Shown here: piece by piece, positions 46,149 through 55,628 of the stretch
Position numbering within the stretch: position 1 is the first letter of the stretch
How the letters are laid out: each line of letters begins with the position of its first letter
Source: an uncultured Clostridia bacterium
GTDB taxonomy: Bacteria; Bacillota; Clostridia; UBA1381
DNA: 64,000 nt
Assembly (NCBI GenBank): GCA_934501535.1
Contig: CAKSUM010000005.1
Span: forward strand, 57,389-121,388
Direction of reading: 5' to 3'
The notes under the pieces: model-generated
What the model was told of the DNA's origin: nothing
What the model saw: only the letters and a program-made list of their open reading frames with translations
The model's database searches: none
Program-made: the position numbers and the translations under genes

Positions 46149-49040
46149 CTAATTGAAGTTGAATATAATATACTGTCTGCCGGCGCCGTGAATGGGTACC
46201 CAAAGTACCTTCGACGCTTTATCGCCCCATGTATTTGCCGGGCGCAAATCGTTTACGGTCCCCTGACGGATAGTTATGCCGTCATCTTCCTCTTGATACA
46301 GAATTACGCCGCCGTGCATCCACTGCTGGTGACTGAATCTGCTTGTTATCAGTTTGCTGCGCCGTCCGTCGCTCTGCTTCGGTCCGTACTGCACAACAAA
46401 GTCACTGCCTTTTACGCTCAGCACTTCACCAAAAGCTTTGTAGCTGAAATTACCCGTTGTGCCGAGCGAAAGATTATCCATGTCCGCAATATTGGGCAGG
46501 TTCTTATAATTCACTCTCTCTCCGGCAAGCTCTCCCGATGTTGTCCATACTACCGGAGTATAGTCGGTAACCCTGCCATCAAACTGATAGAAATATGCCA
46601 AATCGCCTTTTTTCAAGCCTTTGCACATTTCCGTATTATCACTGTACAGCGTTAATATTTCCCAGCCGCTTGCCGCGCTTATCTGAAGGCACGGCTGTCC
46701 GTCATCATCAATCATCGCCTGTGATTTTATATACATAAGAGGATATACATGAGACCCGTATGTAGCCACTCCTTCCTTTGCCGATGCGTTTGCATACCGC
46801 ACCATGAGCGACGGAACCAGGTCGGTCACATCATACAAATCAGCTGAAAAGTTTCCGTTTGAATTTGATATCTGCGCCGCGCTGAACCGTCCGGAGTCAT
46901 TGCTTTCCTCCTGCGGCACGGTTATCGTCAGGGTCGGCTTAAAATATGCCGCATATTCATATGACGTCTTGAGTCTGTTTTCCGTATCGTTTTCCACATA
47001 GTATTCGGCTCTGTCGCTGTCGCGGTTGAGCTGAGTTTTATCATATCCGCCCTTAATGCCGATCGGCTGCGTCACAAGCTGAATTTCGGTTATTTTCGGA
47101 TTTTCTTCATCGGTTTCGTCAAGCATGTATTTCATTACCTGCTGGCACGTAAATCCCGGGTTTATCATTTTTGCGGAGTCTTCTATCGCCGTGCGGTATT
47201 TTTCACCGTTTTTATACCTTATTCCGTTTATTTTGAAATTATCGGCAATATCATATGTGAGCGTTTTTCCGCCCGTTGTGAAAAATCTCATTTTTTCGGG
47301 CATATCATCATTTTCATCGTAGTAAACCTTCATAATGTATCCGTATTTCAAGGTGCTTTTTCCGGTTTGTATGCAAACCGCGCCGCCCTCGGCGTCAATT
47401 AATAATACGCCGCTTTTGCCTGCCTGCGGAATACTGTCGTTATTTTTAAAGTAGTTACTCCCGGAAACCGGAAAAATTCCGTTATTTTCCTCCCCGGAAA
47501 TTTCAATCTCGCCGTCCTCTTCATTATAGCTTTTAACGGTTCCCTGCACCGTCTTATCCGAAAGGACTATCTTCAGATACTTCGGTGACGTAAGGCCTCT
47601 GCGCCCCGACGGTTTTTTATGCCAACCCTCATTGTCCGCATACACGCTTGCCGTTTTCCCCTTGCTTACGGCTGATATATCGGTCACTTCCTCACCGCTG
47701 TCCGTGGTTTTGTACACCTCGCAGTATGAACCGTCCGCATCGTAAATTTCGACGAACGTTTCATTCGGGTCAAATTGCAGCATTCCCTCATCATAATCCG
47801 TAAATATTCTTACCGTGTTTTTATCCGTTACGGACGATGATATAATGTAGTTATCGTATGATTCGATAAAAACAGCGTCAAAAACCGCGTCATTGCCCGA
47901 ATTTGATACCATGCGGATATTGCCGGCTTTTACATCGAACAGATCAAGTCCGTAATTTCCGTCAAGCTTTACTCCGTTATAAAACACGGGCGCATTTTCA
48001 TAAAAAGTCACCGTTCTGCTCTTTCTGCCGTCATCATAGACCATTTTTCGTGCGCGAATGTCAAAGCTTTTTATGTCCCTGTCATGTGCCGTTATTTCAT
48101 TTATATCTTTTTTCTTCATTATAAACAAAATATCGTCGCTGTCCTCATCGTACCAGAATAATGTATTGCAGCCTATGTACGAATTTACCAGTCCGCTCGG
48201 AATACCGTAGTGATGTCCGTTTATTACAACTTCATTTCTGCCGGTGCCGATACCGTCATAACCCGTAACACGGTTTGCCGTTATTATTCCCTCGCTTTTC
48301 AGCACATTATGAAGCTTATAAAGAGGAGTCTCATCTTTTTTCATTTCATATGTGCCGTTATTATTAAAGTGAGCCATGTTCATTATCGGTGTATTCAGCA
48401 CATTGTATAATATTCCTGCAAGCTCCATGCGCGTAAGTGCCTCGGCATTTTTTACGGAAACACCCTTGTTCAGCTTTAAATCGGTGAATATTTTTGCATA
48501 ACTCTCACCGAAATTCTCCGCGAGGCTCCCGTAGCCCAGAGCCTTAACGGCAAACATCTGCGCCTCGGGATAAGACAGAACCCGTTCCGGGCAGAAATTA
48601 TTATTGGAATATCCGCTTACAATACCTGCATCATACGCATTATAAACGAGGTTATAGTACTCGCTGTTTTTATCCACATCGTAGAATATCCCGTTTGATG
48701 CAGGCTCATTTTCATACCCAAGGCAGAAAAGTTTCATAAGCGACTCAACGCAGTCCGCCCTTGATACGTACACATTGGGTTTAAACATGCCGTCCTCATA
48801 TGCGCCCATTATGCCGAGCGCACCCAAAATTCCTGCCTTTTCCATATCGGCTGCATCGGAGTATGATACCATTCCCTCCGTTTTGACATATATTATCGGC
48901 TCATCGTCCTTTTTATCAAAATCAACGTCTTTATATTCTTCACCCGGCTTAAAAAATCCGTCATCGTCTGCCATTGCACACGGCGCAGCCGCTGTGACCG
49001 AAATAATTGCCGCAAGAGCCATATATAAGATTTTTCTCAT
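46149..49040 (-). CDS. SLH-domain surface protein with long beta-rich region (paralogue of 1078-3627)
   Basis: 963 residues. Signal peptide 1-24 (TAAAPCAMADDDG). Three SLH repeats at about 55-230: AGILGALGIMGAYEDGMF, YNAYDAGIVSGYSNNNF and the MELAGILYNVLN block. The following 730 residues are beta-rich with blocks such as NEVVINGHHYGIP, VIESYDNYIISS-like VFIESYDNYII, PVFYNGVKLDG and VKSYNEEDGEIEISG. This matches the layout of the 849-residue protein at 1078-3627, so each carbohydrate cluster carries one copy. AAAGGAGC precedes the ATG, and the gene is 13 bp after the SLH-anchored glycosidase gene. The surface location is well supported; the function of the long region is unknown. Confidence 0.86.
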   Translation of the reverse strand: MRKILYMALAAIISVTAAAPCAMADDDGFFKPGEEYKDVDFDKKDDEPIIYVKTEGMVSYSDAADMEKAGILGALGIMGAYEDGMFKPNVYVSRADCVESLMKLFCLGYENEPASNGIFYDVDKNSEYYNLVYNAYDAGIVSGYSNNNFCPERVLSYPEAQMFAVKALGYGSLAENFGESYAKIFTDLKLNKGVSVKNAEALTRMELAGILYNVLNTPIMNMAHFNNNGTYEMKKDETPLYKLHNVLKSEGIITANRVTGYDGIGTGRNEVVINGHHYGIPSGLVNSYIGCNTLFWYDEDSDDILFIMKKKDINEITAHDRDIKSFDIRARKMVYDDGRKSRTVTFYENAPVFYNGVKLDGNYGLDLFDVKAGNIRMVSNSGNDAVFDAVFIESYDNYIISSSVTDKNTVRIFTDYDEGMLQFDPNETFVEIYDADGSYCEVYKTTDSGEEVTDISAVSKGKTASVYADNEGWHKKPSGRRGLTSPKYLKIVLSDKTVQGTVKSYNEEDGEIEISGEENNGIFPVSGSNYFKNNDSIPQAGKSGVLLIDAEGGAVCIQTGKSTLKYGYIMKVYYDENDDMPEKMRFFTTGGKTLTYDIADNFKINGIRYKNGEKYRTAIEDSAKMINPGFTCQQVMKYMLDETDEENPKITEIQLVTQPIGIKGGYDKTQLNRDSDRAEYYVENDTENRLKTSYEYAAYFKPTLTITVPQEESNDSGRFSAAQISNSNGNFSADLYDVTDLVPSLMVRYANASAKEGVATYGSHVYPLMYIKSQAMIDDDGQPCLQISAASGWEILTLYSDNTEMCKGLKKGDLAYFYQFDGRVTDYTPVVWTTSGELAGERVNYKNLPNIADMDNLSLGTTGNFSYKAFGEVLSVKGSDFVVQYGPKQSDGRRSKLITSRFSHQQWMHGGVILYQEEDDGITIRQGTVNDLRPANTWGDKASKVLWVPIHGAGRQYIIFNFN

Positions 49041-49053
49041 GCAATCTGCTCCT

Positions 49054-51405
49054 TTACATAGTTTTTGTATATAGGCGATAAATTACCGAAGCTGCCATAT
49101 CACGCGTTACAGCTCCGTCAAGATTAAAACGGCCGTTTTCATACAATCTGTAAAAATATCCGTTATTAATCGCCGCGGCGACAAGATCCGCGTCACTGCC
49201 GCTGAGTCCGCCGATGCCGTTTGCTGCAAGAATTTTTGACGTATCTGTATTTTTCATGCCTTTTTTTGACGTATATACCGTTTCTGCCATTTCCAGAAAT
49301 TCACGAAGCGTCACGCTGCCGCCGCCGTTGAAATTTTCCGACGTAATAATCCCGTTTGCATAGCATGTGCCGGCATATTTTTCGTACCACGCACCGTCCG
49401 GAATATCCGCAAATACGTTTCCCCGGTAATCGGTGCATAACGAAAGCGCTTTTGTCAGCATGGCGGCAAGCTCCGCACGCGTTACCGCCGCCGCCGGCGC
49501 AAATTCCTCCGGCGTTCTTCCGGAAACAAAACCGTGCTTATTCAGCTGAACGATTTCACCGCTTGCCCAGTTATCCGATATGTCGCAAAAACCGACCTCC
49601 GAAACATCTGTGCTCAGTTCATCGTCTCCGCCTGCTGCGGCGCCGCCTTTTCCGCTTGCGATACCGCGTTTCGCCGTATCCTTGTAGCGCAGCAGCAGAA
49701 CGGTTCCGTTAGGTATGCTGAAACGGTACTTATCCTTTTCTTTCATCTCTTGGCTCGTGAGGGTAGTTAAGTCCTCCGATGCTCTGTCCCATGTATAAGT
49801 AAACATATTCGGCGCCTGCAGCGTGGTTATTTCCTGCAGCTCATATCCTCCGAGCTTAAACTGCAAATCGACTTCCTTTTCCCTGTAATTATCCTTATTG
49901 AGCAAAATAACGTTGACATAATCGTCATTTGTTGCATATACATTTGCGGAGAAGCCCCAGTCCTCGTAGCAGCTCTCCGACCAATACGGTCCTTTTTCGC
50001 CGTTTTCGCCGGTGATATACCAGTCGCTGCTTAAAATTACATCACCGAGCGCTTTATAGTACAGCTCATACAGCTTTGTTGTCGGCGAACAGAAAAATTC
50101 ATTGTTTATGCGTGTATAGTACGGCCACATCGTTTCAACATTGGTGAACATGTTATGCAGCATGTTTCCGCAGTAATATTCACGGTGACTCATTACATTC
50201 AGAAAATGACAGGTAGAAAGCGCCGACTCATAATTTGCCGAACCGGGGTAATTATGGTCGCTCGGAACATCATACCTTGCGCCCTCGGTTCCGACAATCT
50301 TGAAATCCTTTACATTGCTGTCTTTATCCTTAAACTGCATTTTTTCCTGAACATTATCCATGTGGTTTTTAATATCGTCCGACATCCAGAGCATATATGC
50401 CGTGCCGTAACCGTCATAATACGGGTGCCAGCTCATGCCGTACATCAGGTCGCCGCATTGCTCGGTTATGTATTCTACCCAGTCCTCTATTTTAGGTTCA
50501 TGGTTTCCCGCAAAACCGGTTGCCCACGGAGCAGACGGACCGCATATTAAAATCTTCGCGTCGGGATCAACCTCCAATATTCCCTCCATCACGGGGCGCA
50601 CCGCCGACGCATACCACTCACGTCCGAGATCGGTATGCTGGTCTATCTCATTGGACATCTCCCAGTATGCAACCTCCACCGGCTCTTTTATGCCGTAAAT
50701 ACTGTATCTTTTATCTGCCCATTCCGATTCTCCGACTTCATCAAGCAGAAAATGCGCAATTTTTTTAACATCCTCTCTGTCGGTTGTAAGAATGGATATA
50801 CACGGAATTAAATTTGCGCCGGGATTACTTGCAAAAAGCATTTGCAGCTGTTCTCCCAGTCCCATGCGGTACGTTCCCGCCGCTTTTCTTCCCAGCGTGC
50901 CTCCGCCGTCCGAGCCGCCGCCCTCCGGAAATGATACAATCTCCGATCCGCGGCGTTTTGAATACTCATCAAGAGTTGTCGCCATGTTTACATAATTTGA
51001 GCTTGTTCCGCCGATACGCATTGTCTGCATCGGCATACTTCTTGCAAATGCATCTGTAAGACTTTTGCTTAATTTTCCGTCTGTACCGAAAACCTGTGTA
51101 TAAATATCTGCAAATTCGTTCTGTATTCCTAAAATTTCCCTGTGCGCCGGATGTATGCTTGTTTCATCAATTTCAACCGTCACATTATCCGTTCCGACAA
51201 CAACATCATGCATATCCATTGTTGCCCAATCCCATATCAATTCCCTGTTATTGTCCACAAATGCGCTTTTGACCAGCTGCCGCCAGCTGGTTCTGTCCCA
51301 CGGTTCTTTTTCCTTTACGGGATCCTGACGCGCAAATGCCGCGCTGTTGCCTGCCAAAAGAGCCGCTGCAGTCATTGCTGCAATAATTCTATTCCGAAAC
51401 TTCAT
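49054..51405 (-). CDS. SLH-anchored glycosidase-like enzyme
   Basis: 783 residues from ATG 51405; a GTG one codon earlier is also possible (AGGAG upstream). Signal peptide 1-26 (LLAGNSAAFA). Catalytic region about 75-460: MRIGGTSSNYV, N252-E253 in AYWEMSNEIDQH as presumed acid/base, MSWHPYY, and E374 in KIVGTEGARYD as presumed nucleophile. This is the clan GH-A layout, closest by eye to GH79/GH51-like enzymes; no exact family assigned. A beta domain (about 465-600, LLNKDNYREKEVDLQF) follows, then three SLH repeats (620-783, including ISDNWASGEIVQLNKHGFV and VIYRLYTKTM). The enzyme is therefore held at the cell wall. It overlaps the upstream gene by 17 bp. Confidence 0.85.
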   Translation of the reverse strand: MKFRNRIIAAMTAAALLAGNSAAFARQDPVKEKEPWDRTSWRQLVKSAFVDNNRELIWDWATMDMHDVVVGTDNVTVEIDETSIHPAHREILGIQNEFADIYTQVFGTDGKLSKSLTDAFARSMPMQTMRIGGTSSNYVNMATTLDEYSKRRGSEIVSFPEGGGSDGGGTLGRKAAGTYRMGLGEQLQMLFASNPGANLIPCISILTTDREDVKKIAHFLLDEVGESEWADKRYSIYGIKEPVEVAYWEMSNEIDQHTDLGREWYASAVRPVMEGILEVDPDAKILICGPSAPWATGFAGNHEPKIEDWVEYITEQCGDLMYGMSWHPYYDGYGTAYMLWMSDDIKNHMDNVQEKMQFKDKDSNVKDFKIVGTEGARYDVPSDHNYPGSANYESALSTCHFLNVMSHREYYCGNMLHNMFTNVETMWPYYTRINNEFFCSPTTKLYELYYKALGDVILSSDWYITGENGEKGPYWSESCYEDWGFSANVYATNDDYVNVILLNKDNYREKEVDLQFKLGGYELQEITTLQAPNMFTYTWDRASEDLTTLTSQEMKEKDKYRFSIPNGTVLLLRYKDTAKRGIASGKGGAAAGGDDELSTDVSEVGFCDISDNWASGEIVQLNKHGFVSGRTPEEFAPAAAVTRAELAAMLTKALSLCTDYRGNVFADIPDGAWYEKYAGTCYANGIITSENFNGGGSVTLREFLEMAETVYTSKKGMKNTDTSKILAANGIGGLSGSDADLVAAAINNGYFYRLYENGRFNLDGAVTRDMAASVIYRLYTKTM

Positions 51406-54262
51406 CACCCGGCACACTCCTTTCAGGTACATTCATTGCTTTATAAAGCATCTGAGCCGCCTCACATCGCTTTGCCGGCTTTTTGGGTTCAAAACGTCCG
51501 TTGTTTCCGCTCACTACTCCGCCCGTCTGCAGCTTTTTCACCGCTGCAAAAGCCCAGCGGTCAATTTCATCATCGTCATCAAAACGTGACAGGTCGGTAT
51601 CTGAATTTATATCAATTCCGGCATATTCCAGCGTCTTGCAAATAAGCACCGCCATCTCCTGCCTGGTTATATCCCTGCCGGGATACGCCATACCGTTGCT
51701 GCCGTTTAATATTCCTGCATCGGCAGACGCCGACACAGACGGATAAAACCAATCATTTTTACCGACATCATCAAACTGCTTTTCCGGCTCGGTATCCGCC
51801 GGCATTTCTATTCCGTAAAGTTTCATAAGCATGGTTATAAATTCCGCACGCGTTATTTTTTCCTCCGGCAAAAAGTTTCCGTCCTCATAGCCCGATACGG
51901 CATTTTTCGCATTCAGAAAGCGTATAGCCTCATATGCCCAGTGTTCCTGCGGCACGTCCGGGTACAGCTGTACAGCCGGAACAATCGGAGCGTCGCCGAC
52001 TGTTTTATCCGCGGCAGGTGCCGCCGTAGGTGTGGGCTTGGGCAAGGTTGCAAAGGAACCTCCTCCGCCACCGCCTCCTCCGCCGCCGGCGAAGCTGCCC
52101 GACGGAGTCGGTACGGGACTGACAGTCGGCATCGGTGCCGTGTTATAATTATCGAGCCATGCCGCTATCCCTGCCGCACTGTTAATATTGGCTTTCGCCT
52201 CCGGCAGAAGAATTGCGGCTGCCGCACCCGATTTATCTATTGACGCAAAATGCGCCTTATTATACCCTATAATATCCGCATACGTTTCAAGCAAACCAAG
52301 AAAATATCCGCTGCTTATTGTATAGTTGTAATTTGCCATTATTACCGACTCATTAAATGCCGCGGTAAATGCACCGACATTCGCAAAATCGCTGTTCAAA
52401 AGCAGCTGCGCCGTATCTTCTTTCATCGATGTGTAGTATTTATTGACAGACAGCTGCATTTTACCGGCATGTTTTTCGATAAGGTCAAGCATCGTATTAA
52501 TATCCGTCACATTACAAAGCGCACCTACCGCAATTTCGGATAAAATTCTGTTTTGAAACGCCGTCAAATCGTCAAGAGTATTGAAGTGTACCTCGTCCGC
52601 ATAACTCATGAGCCGCCGTGCAAGTGCAGTAAGTTCTTCGTTGTCAAGTTCATTTATGCCGCTCACATCAATTCTGTCCATGCGTGACAGCGCCAGTTTC
52701 TGATTACCGGTTAAAAATGTTTTTACATCTTCTTCCGAGTTATTTTCAACCGCGGTATTGTATGCCGCAATAATGCTGTTTTGTCTTGCAAGATATGCCG
52801 CAACGCTGCTTGGGTCATTTACGTTAAGCGGCGGTTCCTCATGGCTTGCCGTCGCCTTTACCGAAAAGTCGGTAAAATATGAATATTTTGCATTTTGTCC
52901 GCCGCTTATAAGCTCAATTTGCGACGCCGGCAGCCGCTTAAACGGGTTTACGTCCTCACAGCTCCCGACAGCGTCGGTGACCTCCGCACCGCCGGCATAT
53001 ACCGGCTTTGCGCCGTTTGCGCCTGTAAGTCCCCAATTTATTACACCGGTGTAGTCAATGTAATCGTATGTAATTTTCAGCGAAAATTCGCCCCCGTTTA
53101 ATACAGCTCCGTTTGTACCGGCAGCAAGCACCGTCCGCACATTGTTCACTGCTTTTATCAAAGCCCAGCCCGGGTCGGAATTTCCGTTTCTGTTTTTCCG
53201 AAATTCATAATAGTTTCCGCCGTCATTGTGTACCATGAAACGAAGTCCCGTAACAAGCTCGCCGTCCGTTTTGAAATTGACTTTTATCTCCTGCTTTCCG
53301 CCTGCCGGAATGTCTTTGTTTAAGATTGCCGTTGTAAAGTTCGACGAATCATTGTAAAGCGCCGTCGCCGGGACGCTCATCATCGACTTGCCTGCCCCTT
53401 GGAATGTACCCTCCGTAATCTTCAAATCGCTTGAAAGCGCAGGAAGTATACCTTTCTTCCCGTTTGATTGCCAATCACCGACGGTATTTTGAAGTTCATC
53501 TTTAGTGTATGAAGAAAAATCATCATTGAATTTAAAAATCCAGTCTGTTCCGTCATCAATCTCGGACAGCAAATATGCTTTAACCTCCGAATACACGCTT
53601 CCGCCGGAAATTCCGCCTCCGCCCAAGAGTGAAAATCCCGTTTCCGTCTGCGCAAACGGGCTCTCCGCAGAATATACGAACCAGCCGTCACCAAGCTCCT
53701 GCGTGCCTGCCGAAATCTTTTCTTCCGCGGATTTCAGCCGCCATTTGATTATATCATTACTGTACATTATCTCAAGCGTATACGTGCCGGGGTTCAGCTG
53801 CGATGTAATCTCGCTGCTTTCCAATTCCGTACGTGTACCCGATACGCATTTTGTCAGTTTATATGCGGCGGTTGTTCCGAAATACAGCTCATAATAATTC
53901 TTGTTCTCATTGTGCGTGTACACCCGCACACCGCTTACTGTATTGGGTTTCTTTTCAAACGTAACATCTATTTCTTTAGCTCCGTCCGCCGGCAGAGTGT
54001 CGGTATAGAGGGCAGCGGAAAATCTTTTCGCCTGTTCCTCGGGGGTGTCGGACGGTACCGATAATTTTTTTTGACCCTCCTGCTCACAAACGGTAAGCTG
54101 TTCCGATTGTTTGTTAATCTTCAGCTTTCCTGCCGTATTATAATCTCCTGCCTCATATGTTTCAAAGTTTTCGGCATATACCTGCGTCTTTTCACTCGCC
54201 GCAATCACGGGATACTGCACCAGAATCAACGCCGCAAGAACCAATGATATTATTTTTTTCAT
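51389..54262 (-). CDS. SLH-anchored protein with two beta-sandwich modules
   Basis: 957 residues, first gene of the second cluster. Signal peptide 1-22 (QYPVIAASE). Two modules (about 27-240 and 245-470) of the same family as in the proteins at 39606 and 42710: ENFETYEAG to YYELYFG, and NDDFSSYTKDEL to YYEFRKN with a closing YSYFTDFSVKA. Residues 480-690 are helical (VENNSEEDVKTFLTG, MDRIDVSGINELDNEE). A proline/threonine and glycine linker follows, then three complete SLH repeats (IRFLNAKNAVSGYEDGNF, VSASADAGILNGSNGMAY, VKKLQTGGVVSGNNGRFEP). AAAGGTGA precedes the ATG, and transcription starts from the motif-bearing promoter at 54356-54401. It probably captures polysaccharide on the surface. 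Confidence 0.86.
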   Translation of the reverse strand: MKKIISLVLAALILVQYPVIAASEKTQVYAENFETYEAGDYNTAGKLKINKQSEQLTVCEQEGQKKLSVPSDTPEEQAKRFSAALYTDTLPADGAKEIDVTFEKKPNTVSGVRVYTHNENKNYYELYFGTTAAYKLTKCVSGTRTELESSEITSQLNPGTYTLEIMYSNDIIKWRLKSAEEKISAGTQELGDGWFVYSAESPFAQTETGFSLLGGGGISGGSVYSEVKAYLLSEIDDGTDWIFKFNDDFSSYTKDELQNTVGDWQSNGKKGILPALSSDLKITEGTFQGAGKSMMSVPATALYNDSSNFTTAILNKDIPAGGKQEIKVNFKTDGELVTGLRFMVHNDGGNYYEFRKNRNGNSDPGWALIKAVNNVRTVLAAGTNGAVLNGGEFSLKITYDYIDYTGVINWGLTGANGAKPVYAGGAEVTDAVGSCEDVNPFKRLPASQIELISGGQNAKYSYFTDFSVKATASHEEPPLNVNDPSSVAAYLARQNSIIAAYNTAVENNSEEDVKTFLTGNQKLALSRMDRIDVSGINELDNEELTALARRLMSYADEVHFNTLDDLTAFQNRILSEIAVGALCNVTDINTMLDLIEKHAGKMQLSVNKYYTSMKEDTAQLLLNSDFANVGAFTAAFNESVIMANYNYTISSGYFLGLLETYADIIGYNKAHFASIDKSGAAAAILLPEAKANINSAAGIAAWLDNYNTAPMPTVSPVPTPSGSFAGGGGGGGGGGSFATLPKPTPTAAPAADKTVGDAPIVPAVQLYPDVPQEHWAYEAIRFLNAKNAVSGYEDGNFLPEEKITRAEFITMLMKLYGIEMPADTEPEKQFDDVGKNDWFYPSVSASADAGILNGSNGMAYPGRDITRQEMAVLICKTLEYAGIDINSDTDLSRFDDDDEIDRWAFAAVKKLQTGGVVSGNNGRFEPKKPAKRCEAAQMLYKAMNVPERSVPGDEVSE

Positions 54263-54355
54263 AAAATTTCACCTTTCACTTTTACCTCGCCGAAGTTTTG
54301 TCTGACATCATTTAAGTGCCGCTCTATATTATACATGGTATAAATTTCTGTAATA

Positions 54356-54401
54356 ATTATACCACACAAATATACAGCAATTAAATAGACAATTTTTGTC
54401 C
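54356..54401 (-). promoter_or_regulatory. Promoter with shared 15-bp motif, leading the second carbohydrate cluster
   Basis: Minus strand GGACAAAAATTGTCT (54387-54401) with GACA/TGTC half-sites, 25 bp spacing, then TGG-TATAAT, an extended -10 box (54356-54361). The motif flanks (AATGGACA and TGTCTATTT) also match the site at 33724-33738 when that site is read in the opposite orientation. Confidence 0.65.
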
Positions 54402-54650
54402 ATTGAATACCGCAAAATAAGCATAAATTCCACGTTTAATGTCAGATATGAAATCACGCCTCAGAGCATCGGCACTTCCCGCTCCGCTCTCCTGAGCCCC
54501 CGTATCAATTCCGGCATTAATTCTCTGAGAACGATGTTTATTTGATATAATGTTATATTGAAATCTGCACTTTTTAACCGTCATTCTGTATGAAAAACAC
54601 GTGTTTATCACTCGCCGCAAATACATCACACACTTTTCTTATAAAAATCA
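54402..54650. other. Non-coding stretch between the cluster promoter and the cotJ terminator
   Basis: No ORF with a plausible SD, no repeat and no structured element was seen beyond the promoter on the left and the terminator on the right. Confidence 0.5.
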
Positions 54651-54680
54651 AACAAGCCGCCCGTTTACGGGCAGCCTGTT
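54651..54680 (-). terminator. Intrinsic terminator of the cotJ operon
   Basis: As minus-strand RNA, AACAGGCUGCCCGU pairs with ACGGGCGGCUUGUU: 14 bp with two G-U pairs and an AA turn, followed by TTGATTTTTAT. The G-U pairs become C-A mismatches on the other strand, which fixes the orientation. It lies about 120 bp after cotJC. Confidence 0.75.
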
Positions 54681-54798
54681 AATGCGCATCAGCGCTTGCT
54701 TTTTACGGTGTTCTTTATGGGCAGCTGTCATTCTACACCCTTGTCACCCGTAAGGAAACGGTAAATATGAACTGTTTTTTCGCTTCCGTGCGCGGAAT

Positions 54799-55380
54799 TT
54801 ATTTCATGAAAAATTTCGTTTTCTCAGTCAGATTTGACTGCATCCGCACCAATGCTTCACCGAAACGCTGAAAATGGGTAATCTCTCTCTGACGGAGAAA
54901 TTTTATAACCTCATTCACATCGGGGTCATCGGACAGGCGCAGAATATTATCATATGTTGCACGCGCTTTTTGCTCTGCCGCAAGATCCTCAAACAAGTTT
55001 GTTATCGGGTCGCCGGTAGATGCAATTGACGCCGATGTAAACGGTGCGCCCTGTGCACTCTGCGGAAAAACTCCGTTGCCGTTATCGGCATAGTATTCCG
55101 GACTGTGACCGTTCAGCCAGTCCTTGCCGCTCGTTCCGTCCGACAGCTGATAAACCAATGTTCCCACCATTTCCAGATGACCAAGCTCCTCGGTGCCTAT
55201 ATCGGTCAAAAGTCCCTTGCTTATGTCATCGGGCATGATATACCGCTGCGATAAATACCTCAGCGACGCTCCCAGTTCGCCGTTCGGTCCGCCGTACTGA
55301 GTAGCGATAATCGTTGCCAGCTGCGGATTTTTATTCTTCAGTTTTATCGGATACTGCAAAAACTTTTTATACGAAAACAT
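54799..55380 (-). CDS. cotJC: Spore coat protein CotJC, manganese catalase-like
   Basis: 193 residues, the usual CotJC length. Manganese-catalase ferritin-like fold with visible metal ligands: E-L-G-H in GTEELGHLEMV, and E137 region LAAEQKARATYDNIL with REITHFQRF near the end. Opening MFSYKKFLQYPIKL and the QYGGPNGELGASLRYLSQRY segment are family-typical. CotJC is a minor component of the inner spore coat, made in the mother cell. The ATG lies 1 bp overlapping the stop of cotJB. Presence of the operon shows an endospore former. Confidence 0.96.
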   Translation of the reverse strand: MFSYKKFLQYPIKLKNKNPQLATIIATQYGGPNGELGASLRYLSQRYIMPDDISKGLLTDIGTEELGHLEMVGTLVYQLSDGTSGKDWLNGHSPEYYADNGNGVFPQSAQGAPFTSASIASTGDPITNLFEDLAAEQKARATYDNILRLSDDPDVNEVIKFLRQREITHFQRFGEALVRMQSNLTEKTKFFMK

Positions 55381-55628
55381 TACGCGTTACCTCCCTTTTC
55401 CCACGGCCACGGACTGTCGAGCCATACGTCCGACTCATAGCATGCCGACGCGGCAGCGTCCAGCGGTCCGTATTTATTTTCAAATTCGGACATCAGTTTT
55501 TCCGCCGTCTGCGTGAGAGTCTGAAAAATCGCAAACGCGCGTGCGTCGCCGGGGTGTGTATCCAGATACAGCCTCATATCATGCGCGGCAAACGCATACC
55601 GCTGAATTTCAAGTCTTAATTCATTCAT
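55380..55628 (-). CDS. cotJB: Spore coat protein CotJB
   Basis: 82 residues, the usual length. Helical N-terminus (LRLEIQRYAFAAHDMRLYLDTHPGDARA) and the C-terminal YGPL then WPWEKGGNA segment characteristic of CotJB. The start overlaps the stop of cotJA (ATGA). It functions with CotJA and CotJC in spore coat assembly; no catalytic role is known. Confidence 0.95.
   Translation of the reverse strand: MNELRLEIQRYAFAAHDMRLYLDTHPGDARAFAIFQTLTQTAEKLMSEFENKYGPLDAAASACYESDVWLDSPWPWEKGGNA

Noticed and set aside
54381..54629. 82-residue ORF on the minus strand upstream of the second cluster
   Set aside because: It has no SD, overlaps the motif promoter and has no domain or codon signature.
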